From positions 1-21,345 of the forward strand of contig JAAOXW010000008.1 of assembly GCA_018221005.1 (NCBI GenBank): DNA of 21,345 nt. Direction: 5' to 3'. This DNA is from Candidatus Altarchaeota archaeon (lineage in GTDB: Archaea; SpSt-1190). Positions 5,618 through 12,635 of the stretch are shown here, in pieces. The notes beneath the pieces are model-generated. The model was not told the origin of the DNA. It worked only from the letters and a program-made list of their open reading frames with translations, and searched no databases. The position numbers were made by a program, and so were the translations under genes. The first letter of the stretch is position 1, and each line of letters starts with the position of its first letter.

Positions 5618-6214
5618 ATGGATGCTGAATTTGAAAAGAAACTGAAAACGGGAACTACCACTCTTGGTATAGTCTATAAGGACGGAGTCCTACTGGCCGC
5701 AGATACTCAGAGTACTGCAGGTTATGTAGAGAGTCGAATGGAGCGAAAAATCCACCAAATTACGGACAGTATTGCTCTAACCACCGCAGGTGTAGTGGGT
5801 GACATTCAGGCCATACTTCGTTTCTTGAAATCAGAAGCCAAACTTTATCAGATGAATAATGGGGGCCTAACCGCCAAAGGTCTTGTGACTTTGTTAAGTA
5901 ATGTCCTACACGGCAATCGCATGTTCCCCTTCATAACCTCAATTTTGATTGGAGGTTTCAACGGAAAATCCGAACTCTTTGCAGTAGACCCCTTTGGGGG
6001 CGTGGGTTCAGGAGAGAAGTTTTTTGTAACTGGTTCAGGAGGGCCCCTAGCAATGGGAGTCCTTGAGAGCACTTACAGTGATAATATGACTGAAAAAGAA
6101 GCAGCCAAGCTCGCGATAAGAGCAGTTTCAACAGCTCAGGAGAGAGATATCTACAGTGGTGGGAAAAAAATCATTGTAGCAGTAATAGACAAGAACGGCT
6201 ACCGAGAACTTTGA
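5618..6214 (+). CDS. psmB: proteasome subunit beta
   Basis: The catalytic beta subunit of the archaeal 20S proteasome. The propeptide ends at Lys-Thr-Gly, and autocleavage exposes the threonine nucleophile of TTTLGIVY. Conserved partners are visible: Asp17 (AADTQ), a lysine at mature position 32 (ERKIHQI, one residue short of the usual K33 because of a one-residue gap), TGSG around position 129, and the ERD..SGG block with Asp166 and Ser169 equivalents. Start at ATG 5618 is preferred: GGTGAG lies 4 bases upstream, TTTAAAG at 5564-5570 fits as TATA box, and the propeptide is then 12 residues. ATG 5576 would give a 26-residue propeptide. No alpha subunit gene is in the window. Confidence 0.95.
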   Translation: MDAEFEKKLKTGTTTLGIVYKDGVLLAADTQSTAGYVESRMERKIHQITDSIALTTAGVVGDIQAILRFLKSEAKLYQMNNGGLTAKGLVTLLSNVLHGNRMFPFITSILIGGFNGKSELFAVDPFGGVGSGEKFFVTGSGGPLAMGVLESTYSDNMTEKEAAKLAIRAVSTAQERDIYSGGKKIIVAVIDKNGYREL

Positions 6215-6248
6215 ATTGACGTAGCTTTGAGTTAAGTTGGTGTAGAAT

Positions 6249-8144
6249 TTGGGAGGATTAGAGATTTTACGAGAGGTGAAAGCCAGTCTGCCAAAAAAGG
6301 CAGACTTGAAAGATAGTAGGTTTGAAGGGGCCGGTGTTGTAGTCTTTTCAAACGACTTAAGTTTTGTTCTGAAGGCGCCAGAGTATCTTAGGGAAGTTGC
6401 AAAGAAGATGAAGCTGAGGGTTGAGGCCAGAGCGGATAGGAGTTTGCTATTACCCCCTGGAGATGCCAAGGAGAAAATTGAAAAAATAATTAAGAGTGCA
6501 AATATGACGGATATTTTCTTTGATGCCTATGGTTCAAAAGTAATAATTGAAGTTGAAAAGCCAAGTGAAGTGCTAGGCAATGGTCTCGAAAAAATAATGG
6601 AGATTAAAGCCAAGACAGCTTGGACGCCATTAATTCAGAGGAAGCCACCCCTGAAGTCGGACATAATCACCACTATCCGAAAAGTAATGACTAAAAACAG
6701 TAAGGAGCGTGCGGAGTTTCTAAATCAAGTTGGTATGAAAATTTATTCTGAGGGGAAAGAGCCCAAGTGGGTAAGGGTTAGCTTCTTGGGTGCTGCCCGA
6801 GAAATTGGTAGGAGTGCCATCTTTGTTCAAACACCGGAATCAAGAATTCTAATGGATTGTGGAATTAATGTCGCAGGAACGGGTGAGGATTCCTTCCCCT
6901 TGCTTGAGGCACCAGAATTTAGAATCGACGCTCTTGATGCAACCATAATCAGTCACGCCCACTTAGACCACTCGGGCTTTGTACCTTTCTTATACAAGTA
7001 TGGCTACAAGGGGCCAGTCTATTGTTCAAAACCAACCCTTCATTTGAGTACCTTGTTACAGCTTGATGCAATTGAAGTTGCGCAAAGAGAAGGTCAAAAA
7101 GTTCCCTACAGCACTAAGGATATAGAAAATACTATTTTGCACTCGATTACTTTGCCTGAAGAGGAAGTGGCCAATATCACACCTGATGTGAGACTCACCC
7201 TCTACAACGCTGCTCACATATTGGGAAGTAATGTAATACACCTCCACATAGGAGAGGGCTTCTACAATTTAGTATATACAGGAGATTTCAAGTATGGCCC
7301 CAGTAGACTCCACGAACCTGCTACTAACCAATTCCCACGGGTTGAGGGTTTGATAATGGAGAGCACTTATGGTGGGAAGGATAATGTGGAGATTTCAAGA
7401 AAAGATGCGGAGGATAATTTACTCACATCTGTAAAAGAAATACTGAAAAAGAAGGGCAAGCTCTTAATGCCGGTTTTGGGGGCAGGTCGCGCACAGGAAG
7501 TCATGTTAATTCTGGAAGCTGCCATGACGGAGAACAGATTGCCCAAGGTTCCAATTTACATTGATGGTATTGTCTGGGATTCAACGGCCATCTACACTAC
7601 TTATCCCGAGTTCCTGCACAAGGATATCAGACGGGCAGTTTTCAGTACGGAAAAAAATCCCTTACTCAATCCAATTTTTGGTCGCGTTGGTGGACAGAAG
7701 GAGCGAGAGGACATTGTTAAGGCGGATGAAAGTTGCATTATAATGGCAACTTCAGGCATGATGACTGGCGGACCAAGTGTTTTCTATTTCGCCCAGATTG
7801 CTACCAACCCAAATAATGGCATCTTATTCGTAAACTATCAAGGAGAGGGCACCCTTGGTCGTCGTGTGCAAAGACAACCAAGAGAAATTACTATGGCTAC
7901 AAGAGGTAATCCAAGAACTGTAATCCCCCTCAACGCGAAGGTGTTTACGGCAGGTGGTCTTTCAGCCCACAGTGACAGAAAGCAGTTGGTGGCTTATGTG
8001 GGGAATATGAGTCCAAAACCTAATAATGTGATAGTGGTGCACGGAGAACCCGGCAAGGCTGCTGATTTAGCGGCAAAAATAAGAAATACTTTCCGTATCA
8101 GGTCGAGCGCGCCAAACCTTCTTGATTCCATGCGGTTAAAATAA
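6249..8144 (+). CDS. aCPSF1-type beta-CASP ribonuclease with N-terminal KH domains
   Basis: The archaeal cleavage and polyadenylation specificity factor homologue, an endo/5'-exoribonuclease that trims transcript 3' ends and assists transcription termination. The 631 residues match the family. The first ~165 residues form the KH-like RNA-binding region, then the metallo-beta-lactamase core carries SHAHLDHSG (His236, His238, Asp240, His241), AAHILGS (His323) and YTGDFKYG (Asp346). The beta-CASP region has MESTYGG, and the C-terminal motifs are GLSAHSD (His574) and VVHGEPG (His598), so all metal ligands are intact. Start TTG 6249 is supported by GGTG six bases upstream and by the family N-terminus. 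It lies 34 bases after psmB, probably in the same operon. Confidence 0.95.
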   Translation: MGGLEILREVKASLPKKADLKDSRFEGAGVVVFSNDLSFVLKAPEYLREVAKKMKLRVEARADRSLLLPPGDAKEKIEKIIKSANMTDIFFDAYGSKVIIEVEKPSEVLGNGLEKIMEIKAKTAWTPLIQRKPPLKSDIITTIRKVMTKNSKERAEFLNQVGMKIYSEGKEPKWVRVSFLGAAREIGRSAIFVQTPESRILMDCGINVAGTGEDSFPLLEAPEFRIDALDATIISHAHLDHSGFVPFLYKYGYKGPVYCSKPTLHLSTLLQLDAIEVAQREGQKVPYSTKDIENTILHSITLPEEEVANITPDVRLTLYNAAHILGSNVIHLHIGEGFYNLVYTGDFKYGPSRLHEPATNQFPRVEGLIMESTYGGKDNVEISRKDAEDNLLTSVKEILKKKGKLLMPVLGAGRAQEVMLILEAAMTENRLPKVPIYIDGIVWDSTAIYTTYPEFLHKDIRRAVFSTEKNPLLNPIFGRVGGQKEREDIVKADESCIIMATSGMMTGGPSVFYFAQIATNPNNGILFVNYQGEGTLGRRVQRQPREITMATRGNPRTVIPLNAKVFTAGGLSAHSDRKQLVAYVGNMSPKPNNVIVVHGEPGKAADLAAKIRNTFRIRSSAPNLLDSMRLK

Positions 8145-8180
8145 ACTAAAATTCTATAATATTTGAAAGCTGTGTAGTTG

Positions 8181-9092
8181 GTGGGTTCAAAAAATTCAGC
8201 AGAGTTTGAAGCTTTTGTGAAATGGATGAGACAGGCTAACTATCCTGAACTTGTAATTGAAATTTACAAACACAACTATCTTCAACCCACACTCAAGTGT
8301 ATTCTCGACGATTACTTTAGGATTAGGAAAGGTGAACTCAGGAGTCCACACGATGCCGCAGGACATAAACTTTTCAAAAGCACCACTGAGATGAAAATTA
8401 CGTTCTTAGAACTAATCCCAACAGACCAAAATGCTGACTTCACCAAGACCGAGGCACCAACACTCAGGACTTTTGGAAAGTACCTCGAGAAAAGATTCGG
8501 AAAAAAAACTAAAGTCACACACAAGGTGCAAGAACTAAATTATCTGAAAACCTTTGGAAACATCTTCAAGTCATATGATTCCATGTTTACACCAATGAAT
8601 GTGGGTTTGAAAAAAATTATTGAAAGTCAACAACCCTTGACCATAGTAAGGCTCGCTGCAGACTCCATTCAAGGTGTGGAACTACCCACTGTCTGGGAGA
8701 TAAGAGCGCTGCCTATTATTGGTGGTAAACACCATCACATGAACAACAATGTTGAGAGTTTTGATGTTTACGCTCACGAACTTGGACACCACCTTGGGCT
8801 GGACCATCAATGGTTGGACATACTAAACCCTCCAAGGAATAAGTTGACCTCAATGGAGTTAATTAAGGGGGCAGGAGGACGGGTGGGGGTGGATGACATT
8901 ATGATTAATTGTGTTGCCCCCACCAACAAAGAAATGGGTCACTACTTGTCACCATTATCACGATATGCTTTGGAACCTGTTGATGGGTATATTGACCAAA
9001 CTCGCTTCGGAAAGAAATATGGAAAAATCTATTCGGAAAGCGATTTATTCAAAGTGCTTGAGTGGAATCAACAAAGAGTCAATGCTAAATAG
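8181..9092 (+). CDS. putative metzincin-type zinc metallopeptidase
   Basis: A 303-residue protein with a perfect metzincin zinc-binding motif HExxHxxGxxH: His199-Glu200-Leu-Gly-His203-His-Leu-Gly206-Leu-Asp-His209. A methionine at 241 in VDDIMIN, 32 residues later, could form the Met-turn. No signal peptide or membrane segment is seen, so it appears cytosolic, which is unusual for metzincins and closer to archaemetzincin-like enzymes, but I cannot assign it to a named family. The N-terminal 150 residues are helical and charged. A TATA-like TCTATAATA (8153-8161) fits a start at GTG 8181; TTG 8178 is one codon earlier. The next gene begins 5 bases after its stop. Confidence 0.7.
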   Translation: MGSKNSAEFEAFVKWMRQANYPELVIEIYKHNYLQPTLKCILDDYFRIRKGELRSPHDAAGHKLFKSTTEMKITFLELIPTDQNADFTKTEAPTLRTFGKYLEKRFGKKTKVTHKVQELNYLKTFGNIFKSYDSMFTPMNVGLKKIIESQQPLTIVRLAADSIQGVELPTVWEIRALPIIGGKHHHMNNNVESFDVYAHELGHHLGLDHQWLDILNPPRNKLTSMELIKGAGGRVGVDDIMINCVAPTNKEMGHYLSPLSRYALEPVDGYIDQTRFGKKYGKIYSESDLFKVLEWNQQRVNAK

Positions 9093-9097
9093 CCAAA

Positions 9098-9685
9098 GTG
9101 AGTCAGATTGCTGTGGAGTTGCCGGGCTTTCAAATGCACTCTTTTCCTATGAATCCGAGTGTGTTCTATGCGTTCAAAGACCTTAGCTTCAAGACCAAGA
9201 ATTTTGAACGGCCCATTGTAATATCTGCAGAAATTCTCATAAGACGGGAAGATGACAGGGTTTTGATAAAACAGGGCAATGCTAAGCTGCCAGATTTTCT
9301 AATACGCTCACAGCCAAGTGACGGCTTCATGAAGGCCACCCTAAAGTCCGCAGAGAGTATTTTGAGAAATATTATCTATTCAAATCCAACAGGAGATACT
9401 ATCTCGGGGGGCGGTAGGAGCATAGCTGAATTGAGTTCAATTTTTTCGGCGTTGCCCATGCCAGAAGGGAATATGAATTTTAGACTTCCCATTATTGTTT
9501 CAGAAAACATCCAATTTGAAAACAATATGTCCAGCGTTTATCCTGTTGAAAGGGCCGTTTTTGAAATGACTCCACAGAAATTCGGCTTTGTTTTCGCAAC
9601 CAGTGAGAGTTTGAAGGCACTCGTAGCTGAAATTGAAGCGAGTTTTAAGGCAAGTTTTTCTGGAACTGAAAATAAAAAGAGCTAA
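9098..9685 (+). CDS. uncharacterised protein, partner of the metzincin gene
   Basis: A 195-residue soluble protein that I do not recognise. It starts with GTG 5 bases after the metzincin gene and is probably co-transcribed with it; no Shine-Dalgarno is visible. The stretch VISAEILIRREDDRVLIKQG followed by KLPDF looks like the first strands of a Nudix fold, but the GX5EX7REUXEEXGU catalytic box is absent (KATLKSAESILRNII stands in its place). A glycine-rich turn (TISGGGRS) sits mid-protein. It could be a non-catalytic Nudix-like protein or something unrelated. tRNA-Ser(GCT) begins 27 bases after its stop. Confidence 0.6.
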   Translation: MSQIAVELPGFQMHSFPMNPSVFYAFKDLSFKTKNFERPIVISAEILIRREDDRVLIKQGNAKLPDFLIRSQPSDGFMKATLKSAESILRNIIYSNPTGDTISGGGRSIAELSSIFSALPMPEGNMNFRLPIIVSENIQFENNMSSVYPVERAVFEMTPQKFGFVFATSESLKALVAEIEASFKASFSGTENKKS

Positions 9686-9712
9686 AAACCACTGGGGCGG
9701 GTGCATAGAGTT

Positions 9713-9796
9713 GCTGAGGTGGCAGAGCGGTTTAACGCGCCAGCCTGCTAAGCTGGTTCCTTCACGGGAGCGTGGGTTCGAATCCCACCCTCAGCG
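9713..9796 (+). tRNA. tRNA-Ser (anticodon GCT)
   Basis: A class II tRNA. Acceptor GCTGAGG (9713-9719) pairs with CCTCAGC (9789-9795), G discriminator. Anticodon stem CCAGC/GCTGG holds loop CTGCTAA, giving GCT for AGC/AGT codons. A long variable arm (TTCC-TTCAC-GGGA) and T arm GTGGG-TTCGAAT-CCCAC are present. CCA is not encoded. A partial copy of its 3' end follows at 9889-9911. Confidence 0.95.
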
Positions 9797-9800
9797 AAGA

Positions 9801-9825
9801 TGCCCCGCGGGGCACTCGACCAAAA
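9801..9825 (+). repeat. tRNA/CDS junction element, tRNA-proximal copy
   Basis: Begins 5 bases after tRNA-Ser(GCT). It is TGCCCCGCGGGGCA (a palindrome) followed by CTCGACCAAAA. It is the same design as the element after tRNA-Leu, with GC in place of TTCG in the loop and CTCGACC in place of CCTTGACC. Confidence 0.65.
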
Positions 9826-9888
9826 GCAAGCTGTCTGCTGAGTCCTGCAGGACGAAGCAGATACCGTGATCGAACTTCGTAAAGTTCG

Positions 9889-9911
9889 GTGGGAATCCCA
9901 CCCTCAGCGAA
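9889..9911 (+). repeat. partial copy of the tRNA-Ser(GCT) 3' end
   Basis: The sequence repeats positions 9772-9798, the T arm, acceptor strand and the next bases of tRNA-Ser(GCT), with a single 4-base deletion (TTCG of the T loop). The 18 bases AATCCCACCCTCAGCGAA are identical. No 5' tRNA half precedes it, so it is not a functional tRNA. It resembles an attachment-site remnant. Confidence 0.8.
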
Positions 9912-9987
9912 CTCTCATCGAGTTCGATCAGAGTGGCCGTCACTCGTCCTCAGACTCGTGACGCCCAGAATAGCTTCACCCTTTACG

Positions 9988-10012
9988 TCCCGCGGGGCAC
10001 CTCGACCAAAAA
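9988..10012 (+). repeat. tRNA/CDS junction element, distal copy
   Basis: TCCCGCGGGG then CACCTCGACCAAAAA. On the minus strand it is a T5 run plus GGTCGAGGTG located 4 bases after the stop codon of the convergent glycosyltransferase gene, the same position relative to its protein gene as copy 1 near ZIP (1264-1289). Confidence 0.7.
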
Positions 10013-10016
10013 CAAT

Positions 10017-11429
10017 TTATCCACAAGAAACATTGAAGACAGAAAAAGCTCCCGAAATTAACGTGTCTTGAAGCAGGAGGGTTTTATTGCAGAGGTGCAG
10101 AGAGCTTCTTTCTTCCGTCAGAAGAGCTTCACTTTGATGTCTTATTAGGAGATAGTCTCCCGAGAGGTTGCACTCGCAACCGGGCTCAAAAATAGTTTTA
10201 TTGGGATACAGGAAGGACAGTGCGCTTGGGGGCGAAAATATAATTTTCTGTGAAGAAGTAAACCAAGGAAGTTCTTGCACCCGCTCCAAAAGTTCACCAT
10301 CAATAGAAGGGTAATAGAGTTGGGGAAATAAAAGGAGGACTGTTGATAAAACCACAAGGAAAAAGAGGACCGGTTTACCCTCCAAGAAAAAAGATAGAAA
10401 GAGTAGGAGAAGTGCCATCGGCAACATTGAGTACCTGACTGACGAACCAGAGGTTATGAAAAAATCACCTGAGTTGAAACTCGTGAGAGCTAAAAAGGCG
10501 ATCAAGAACGCAATCAAAAATATTGATGCCACTTCATCGGGTCGCTTTCCTTTGAACAGAGCAAGGGCAGCTAGGGGAAATAAAAAGATGTTGAAAAATG
10601 GCAGGGTTGTGAAGAAGCGAAGGTTGTCCACAAAATGCTGTGAAAAAAACTTCATTCTTATTTCGGGTGCCAACTCCCATGTAATCTGGGTTGGCGTCTT
10701 GGACAGCATGTGGAAAGATGCAAATCCAAAATTGAATAAGAGGAACGCCAGTAACAAGATGGCTTTTCTTGAGGGCTTTGATTTCAACTCATTAAAAATA
10801 AAGAATACAACGAAGGGGAAGGCTATTAAAAAATTCTCGGGGCGCAGGTGAAAGAAAAAAGACAGGGCTGCAACAAGGGGGAGCCGGTGCCTGCGTTCCT
10901 TTACATAATAGATGAAGAACAATACTGAGAGTAAGAGGAAGAAGGTGGATGAAAGTTCAGACGTTGCAGTTTTCTGAAGCCTTAACCATGTGAAGTTCAG
11001 AGAAAACATTAATGCCATTGCCAATGCAGTTTTTGACCCCTTCCATTTTTTTACGGCAAGGAAGAGAATGAGTGGCGAAAGGAGATGGAAGAAAAGATTC
11101 ACTAGGTGTGCCGAAGTAAAGACATCCAGACCCAATTTCATGGGGATGGAGTAGAGAAGACTGGGTCCCAAGGGACGAGAAGCACTGGATGCTTGAAAGG
11201 AACTACTGAATAAATTGTTTGCAAGATTTTCGGCCCCTTCCATGTAGAAAAATTCACCAAAGACGAGAGTTTGGGGGGTGTTCAGAAATAGCAATGCTGA
11301 TGAAACCAACAGTAAAAAAAACAGGGGTTTCAAATCATGCTTGGAAACTTTAAGTTTTGAAAGTGCGTAGATGACCATGCCAAGAGAAAGTATCAAAACA
11401 AAGGGGTAGAAAAAATTAGTTCCAAGCAC
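10017..11429 (-). CDS. GT-C type membrane glycosyltransferase (PMT/GT39-like)
   Basis: A 470-residue polytopic protein with roughly ten to twelve membrane segments across its length. After the first two segments an external loop carries GEFFYMEGAENLANN, matching the acidic motif of the dolichyl-phosphate-mannose mannosyltransferase/ArnT group, and then SRPLGPSLLYSIP, the characteristic R-P-L..P pattern before the third segment. It probably transfers a sugar from a lipid-linked donor to protein or lipid on the outer face. The C-terminal ~80 residues form a small extracytoplasmic domain. The start is GTG 11429; ATTTAAAT at 11449-11456 fits as its TATA box about 24 bases away, again leaderless. 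Donor and acceptor cannot be inferred. Confidence 0.75.
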   Translation of the reverse strand: MLGTNFFYPFVLILSLGMVIYALSKLKVSKHDLKPLFFLLLVSSALLFLNTPQTLVFGEFFYMEGAENLANNLFSSSFQASSASRPLGPSLLYSIPMKLGLDVFTSAHLVNLFFHLLSPLILFLAVKKWKGSKTALAMALMFSLNFTWLRLQKTATSELSSTFFLLLSVLFFIYYVKERRHRLPLVAALSFFFHLRPENFLIAFPFVVFFIFNELKSKPSRKAILLLAFLLFNFGFASFHMLSKTPTQITWELAPEIRMKFFSQHFVDNLRFFTTLPFFNIFLFPLAALALFKGKRPDEVASIFLIAFLIAFLALTSFNSGDFFITSGSSVRYSMLPMALLLLFLSFFLEGKPVLFFLVVLSTVLLLFPQLYYPSIDGELLERVQELPWFTSSQKIIFSPPSALSFLYPNKTIFEPGCECNLSGDYLLIRHQSEALLTEERSSLHLCNKTLLLQDTLISGAFSVFNVSCG

Positions 11430-11472
11430 TTCAAGTTTTGATGTGCAGATTTAAATGGATTTTTCGGAGAAG

Positions 11473-11850
11473 TTAATGAGAATTATAAGGGTGGTTTGGG
11501 AACTTAACTCTGAAAATTAAATCGAGCAGGACAATAATTGCAATTTGATGGTTGAGAGTATATGGGCCCAGAGAATATTTTGGGTCAGATGGATTAGAAA
11601 GACCATCAGGACCCCCCACTACAAAAACAGGATTATCCAACAGGAGTTTTTTGAGCTCATCCAATGTCAAAGGCGCTCCACACTCATCAAGAAAGATTTG
11701 GTCTGCTGAAGCTTTCACTGACTTTACAAAATCAACCTGAACTCCTGACCGTAAAGATAACTCAGCTATGACTTGTTTGTACGGCTCCTTAGCTTTAGAA
11801 GGACAAATAATTCTTACCTTTCCTGTCGCGTGAAGTGGCAAGACACCCAT
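11473..11850 (-). CDS. rlmH: RlmH-like SPOUT rRNA methyltransferase
   Basis: A 125-residue SPOUT-fold protein related to RlmH, which in bacteria N3-methylates pseudouridine 1915 in helix 69 of 23S rRNA. The knotted SAM-binding region is clear: VFVVGGPDGL (about residues 75-84), then LGPYTLNHQIAIIVLLDLIFR, then a C-terminal PYNSH in the place of the usual PYH-R tail. The normal C-terminal Glu-Gln-Leu-Tyr-Arg is changed to Asp-Leu-Ile-Phe-Arg. It is about 30 residues shorter than bacterial RlmH, mostly at the N-terminus. ATG 11850 is the only convincing start; TTATTAAA (minus strand, 11871-11878) is a possible TATA box. The target in this archaeon is inferred, not shown. Confidence 0.8.
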   Translation of the reverse strand: MGVLPLHATGKVRIICPSKAKEPYKQVIAELSLRSGVQVDFVKSVKASADQIFLDECGAPLTLDELKKLLLDNPVFVVGGPDGLSNPSDPKYSLGPYTLNHQIAIIVLLDLIFRVKFPNHPYNSH

Positions 11851-11896
11851 ATTATGGGGGTAGTTAGTGATTTAATAAGCAGGTGGTGGGAGTAAA

Positions 11897-12373
11897 ATGA
11901 GTTCAACACCAAAAGAGAGTTATGAAAGTTTAAAGAAGAAATTTCCCGGACTTCCCGAGTGGAAGGCTTTAGTTTATTTCGCAGGCATTCCAAAGAGTGA
12001 GGACGTTAGTGATGTTTATCACATTACCAATTTATTCCGAAGCAGTGTTTCAGGGCTGGTTACTAATTTTCTTTCAATTCTTACGCCCAATAATTTCATG
12101 GCCTTGCATGACCAGAAACTTTGCAAAGACAAGAGGGACGAGATATTGAATGCAGTAGTTAAATGTGGGTACATACTTCGCAAGTCCATGGTTGATTTGA
12201 TGGATGCTGCTCTGGAAAAGGATTATGAAAAACAAATGGCAGAAGTTGCTGGATGGGTTGCCAAAGAGGCCACACCCTCCCTAGAGTTTTTCCATAAAAA
12301 CACCAAGCATTTGGCTGAAAAGTGGAAGGATTTGAAGATTGAAAACAACCAGCAGAATCATTTCAGTTACTAG
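11897..12373 (+). CDS. uncharacterised helical protein
   Basis: A 158-residue protein of no recognised family. It is predicted almost wholly alpha-helical from its residue pattern, soluble, with a conserved-looking core (VYHITNLFRSSVSGLVTNFL, two cysteines at LCKDK and KCGYIL) and a charged lysine-rich C-terminus. The ATG at 11897 is preceded by a strong GGTGGTGGGAG ribosome binding site. It diverges from the RlmH-like gene across 46 bases. Its 3' flank carries the hairpin at 12443-12470. Confidence 0.7.
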   Translation: MSSTPKESYESLKKKFPGLPEWKALVYFAGIPKSEDVSDVYHITNLFRSSVSGLVTNFLSILTPNNFMALHDQKLCKDKRDEILNAVVKCGYILRKSMVDLMDAALEKDYEKQMAEVAGWVAKEATPSLEFFHKNTKHLAEKWKDLKIENNQQNHFSY

Positions 12374-12494
12374 GAATAACTTTAAAATCCAAAAGTCAGG
12401 GATAAGAACACGGCCCTGAAAAGAGCAGGTCAACAACCACGCATGCTGGTGAGCTGAGGCGAACCAGCATCCGTATGCAAATTCGCTAATTTGC
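12374..12494 (+). other. structured leader upstream of tRNA-Thr
   Basis: These 121 bases contain TTTAAAATC (12382-12390), a fitting TATA box for a tRNA precursor with a leader of roughly 80 bases. Hairpins: CAGGG/CCCTG (12397-12418); ATGCTGGT/ACCAGCAT around loop GAGCTGAGGCGA (12443-12470), a relative of 1996-2020; and GCAAATT/AATTTGC with loop CGCT (12477-12494), whose last base immediately precedes the first base of tRNA-Thr. Confidence 0.5.
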
Positions 12495-12603
12495 GCCCCA
12501 ATAGCTCAGATGGTTAGAGCGGCACCCTTGTAATCCCTCGCACCCTTCGGGGCGCTCGGGACAAGTGAGGTGCAGGCCCCGAGTTCAAATCTCGGTTGGG
12601 GCT
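12495..12603 (+). tRNA. tRNA-Thr (anticodon TGT) with intron
   Basis: Acceptor GCCCCAA (12495-12501) pairs with TTGGGGC (12596-12602). The anticodon stem GCACC (12522-12526) pairs with GGTGC (12569-12573). After removal of the intron (12533-12567) the loop reads CTTGTAA, anticodon TGT for ACA codons. The T arm is CCGAG-TTCAAAT-CTCGG. CCA is not encoded. A T7 run at 12627-12633 probably ends the transcript. Confidence 0.95.
12533..12567 (+). other. tRNA-Thr intron with bulge-helix-bulge splice sites
   Basis: A 35-base intron at the canonical position 37/38. Central helix CTTG (12527-12530) pairs with CAAG (12562-12565); the 3-base bulges are TAA (12531-12533) and TGA (12566-12568); the flanking helices are the anticodon stem and TCCC/GGGA (12534-12537/12558-12561). 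The intron tip is CCC-TTCG-GGG. This is a textbook target of the archaeal tRNA splicing endonuclease. Confidence 0.93.
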
Positions 12604-12626
12604 TTTGTATTTAAAGGGTTTGATTC

Positions 12627-12633
12627 TTTTTTT
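12627..12633 (+). terminator. T7 run after tRNA-Thr
   Basis: Seven T residues lie 24 bases after the tRNA, just before the cupin ATG. Archaeal RNA polymerase commonly terminates at such runs. Confidence 0.5.
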
Positions 12634-12635
12634 AT

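Larger units (their letters stand above)
9797..10012. other. gene-free, hairpin-rich stretch; possible structured RNA
   Basis: No credible protein is encoded in these 216 bases, which are clearly richer in G+C than the flanking genes. Hairpins in order: palindrome 9801-9814; stem 9834-9839/9856-9861 enclosing the perfect 12-base palindrome GTCCTGCAGGAC (9842-9853); CGAACTT/AAGTTCG (9871-9888); GGTGGG/CCCACC (9888-9902); CGAACTC/GAGTTCG (9908-9926); CGTCAC/GTGACG (9938-9963). A 9-bp inverted repeat TGATCGAAC (9867-9875) and GTTCGATCA (9922-9930) encloses the copied tRNA 3' end. This may be a structured RNA, a decayed integration remnant, or both. Confidence 0.4.

Noticed and set aside
9633..9869. 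78-codon open frame across tRNA-Ser(GCT)
   Set aside because: It covers the end of the upstream gene, the whole tRNA and part of the hairpin region; no start signal or family resemblance.
10456..10851. 131-codon lysine-rich open frame on the plus strand
   Set aside because: Antisense to the polytopic glycosyltransferase; the Lys/Asn-rich composition is the complement of Phe/Leu codons.
11848..11897. A single TATA box shared by the divergent RlmH-like and helical protein genes
   Set aside because: TTTAATAA at 11871-11878 suits the leftward gene, but the rightward gene has a clear ribosome binding site and therefore needs a start farther upstream; the evidence for sharing is weak.
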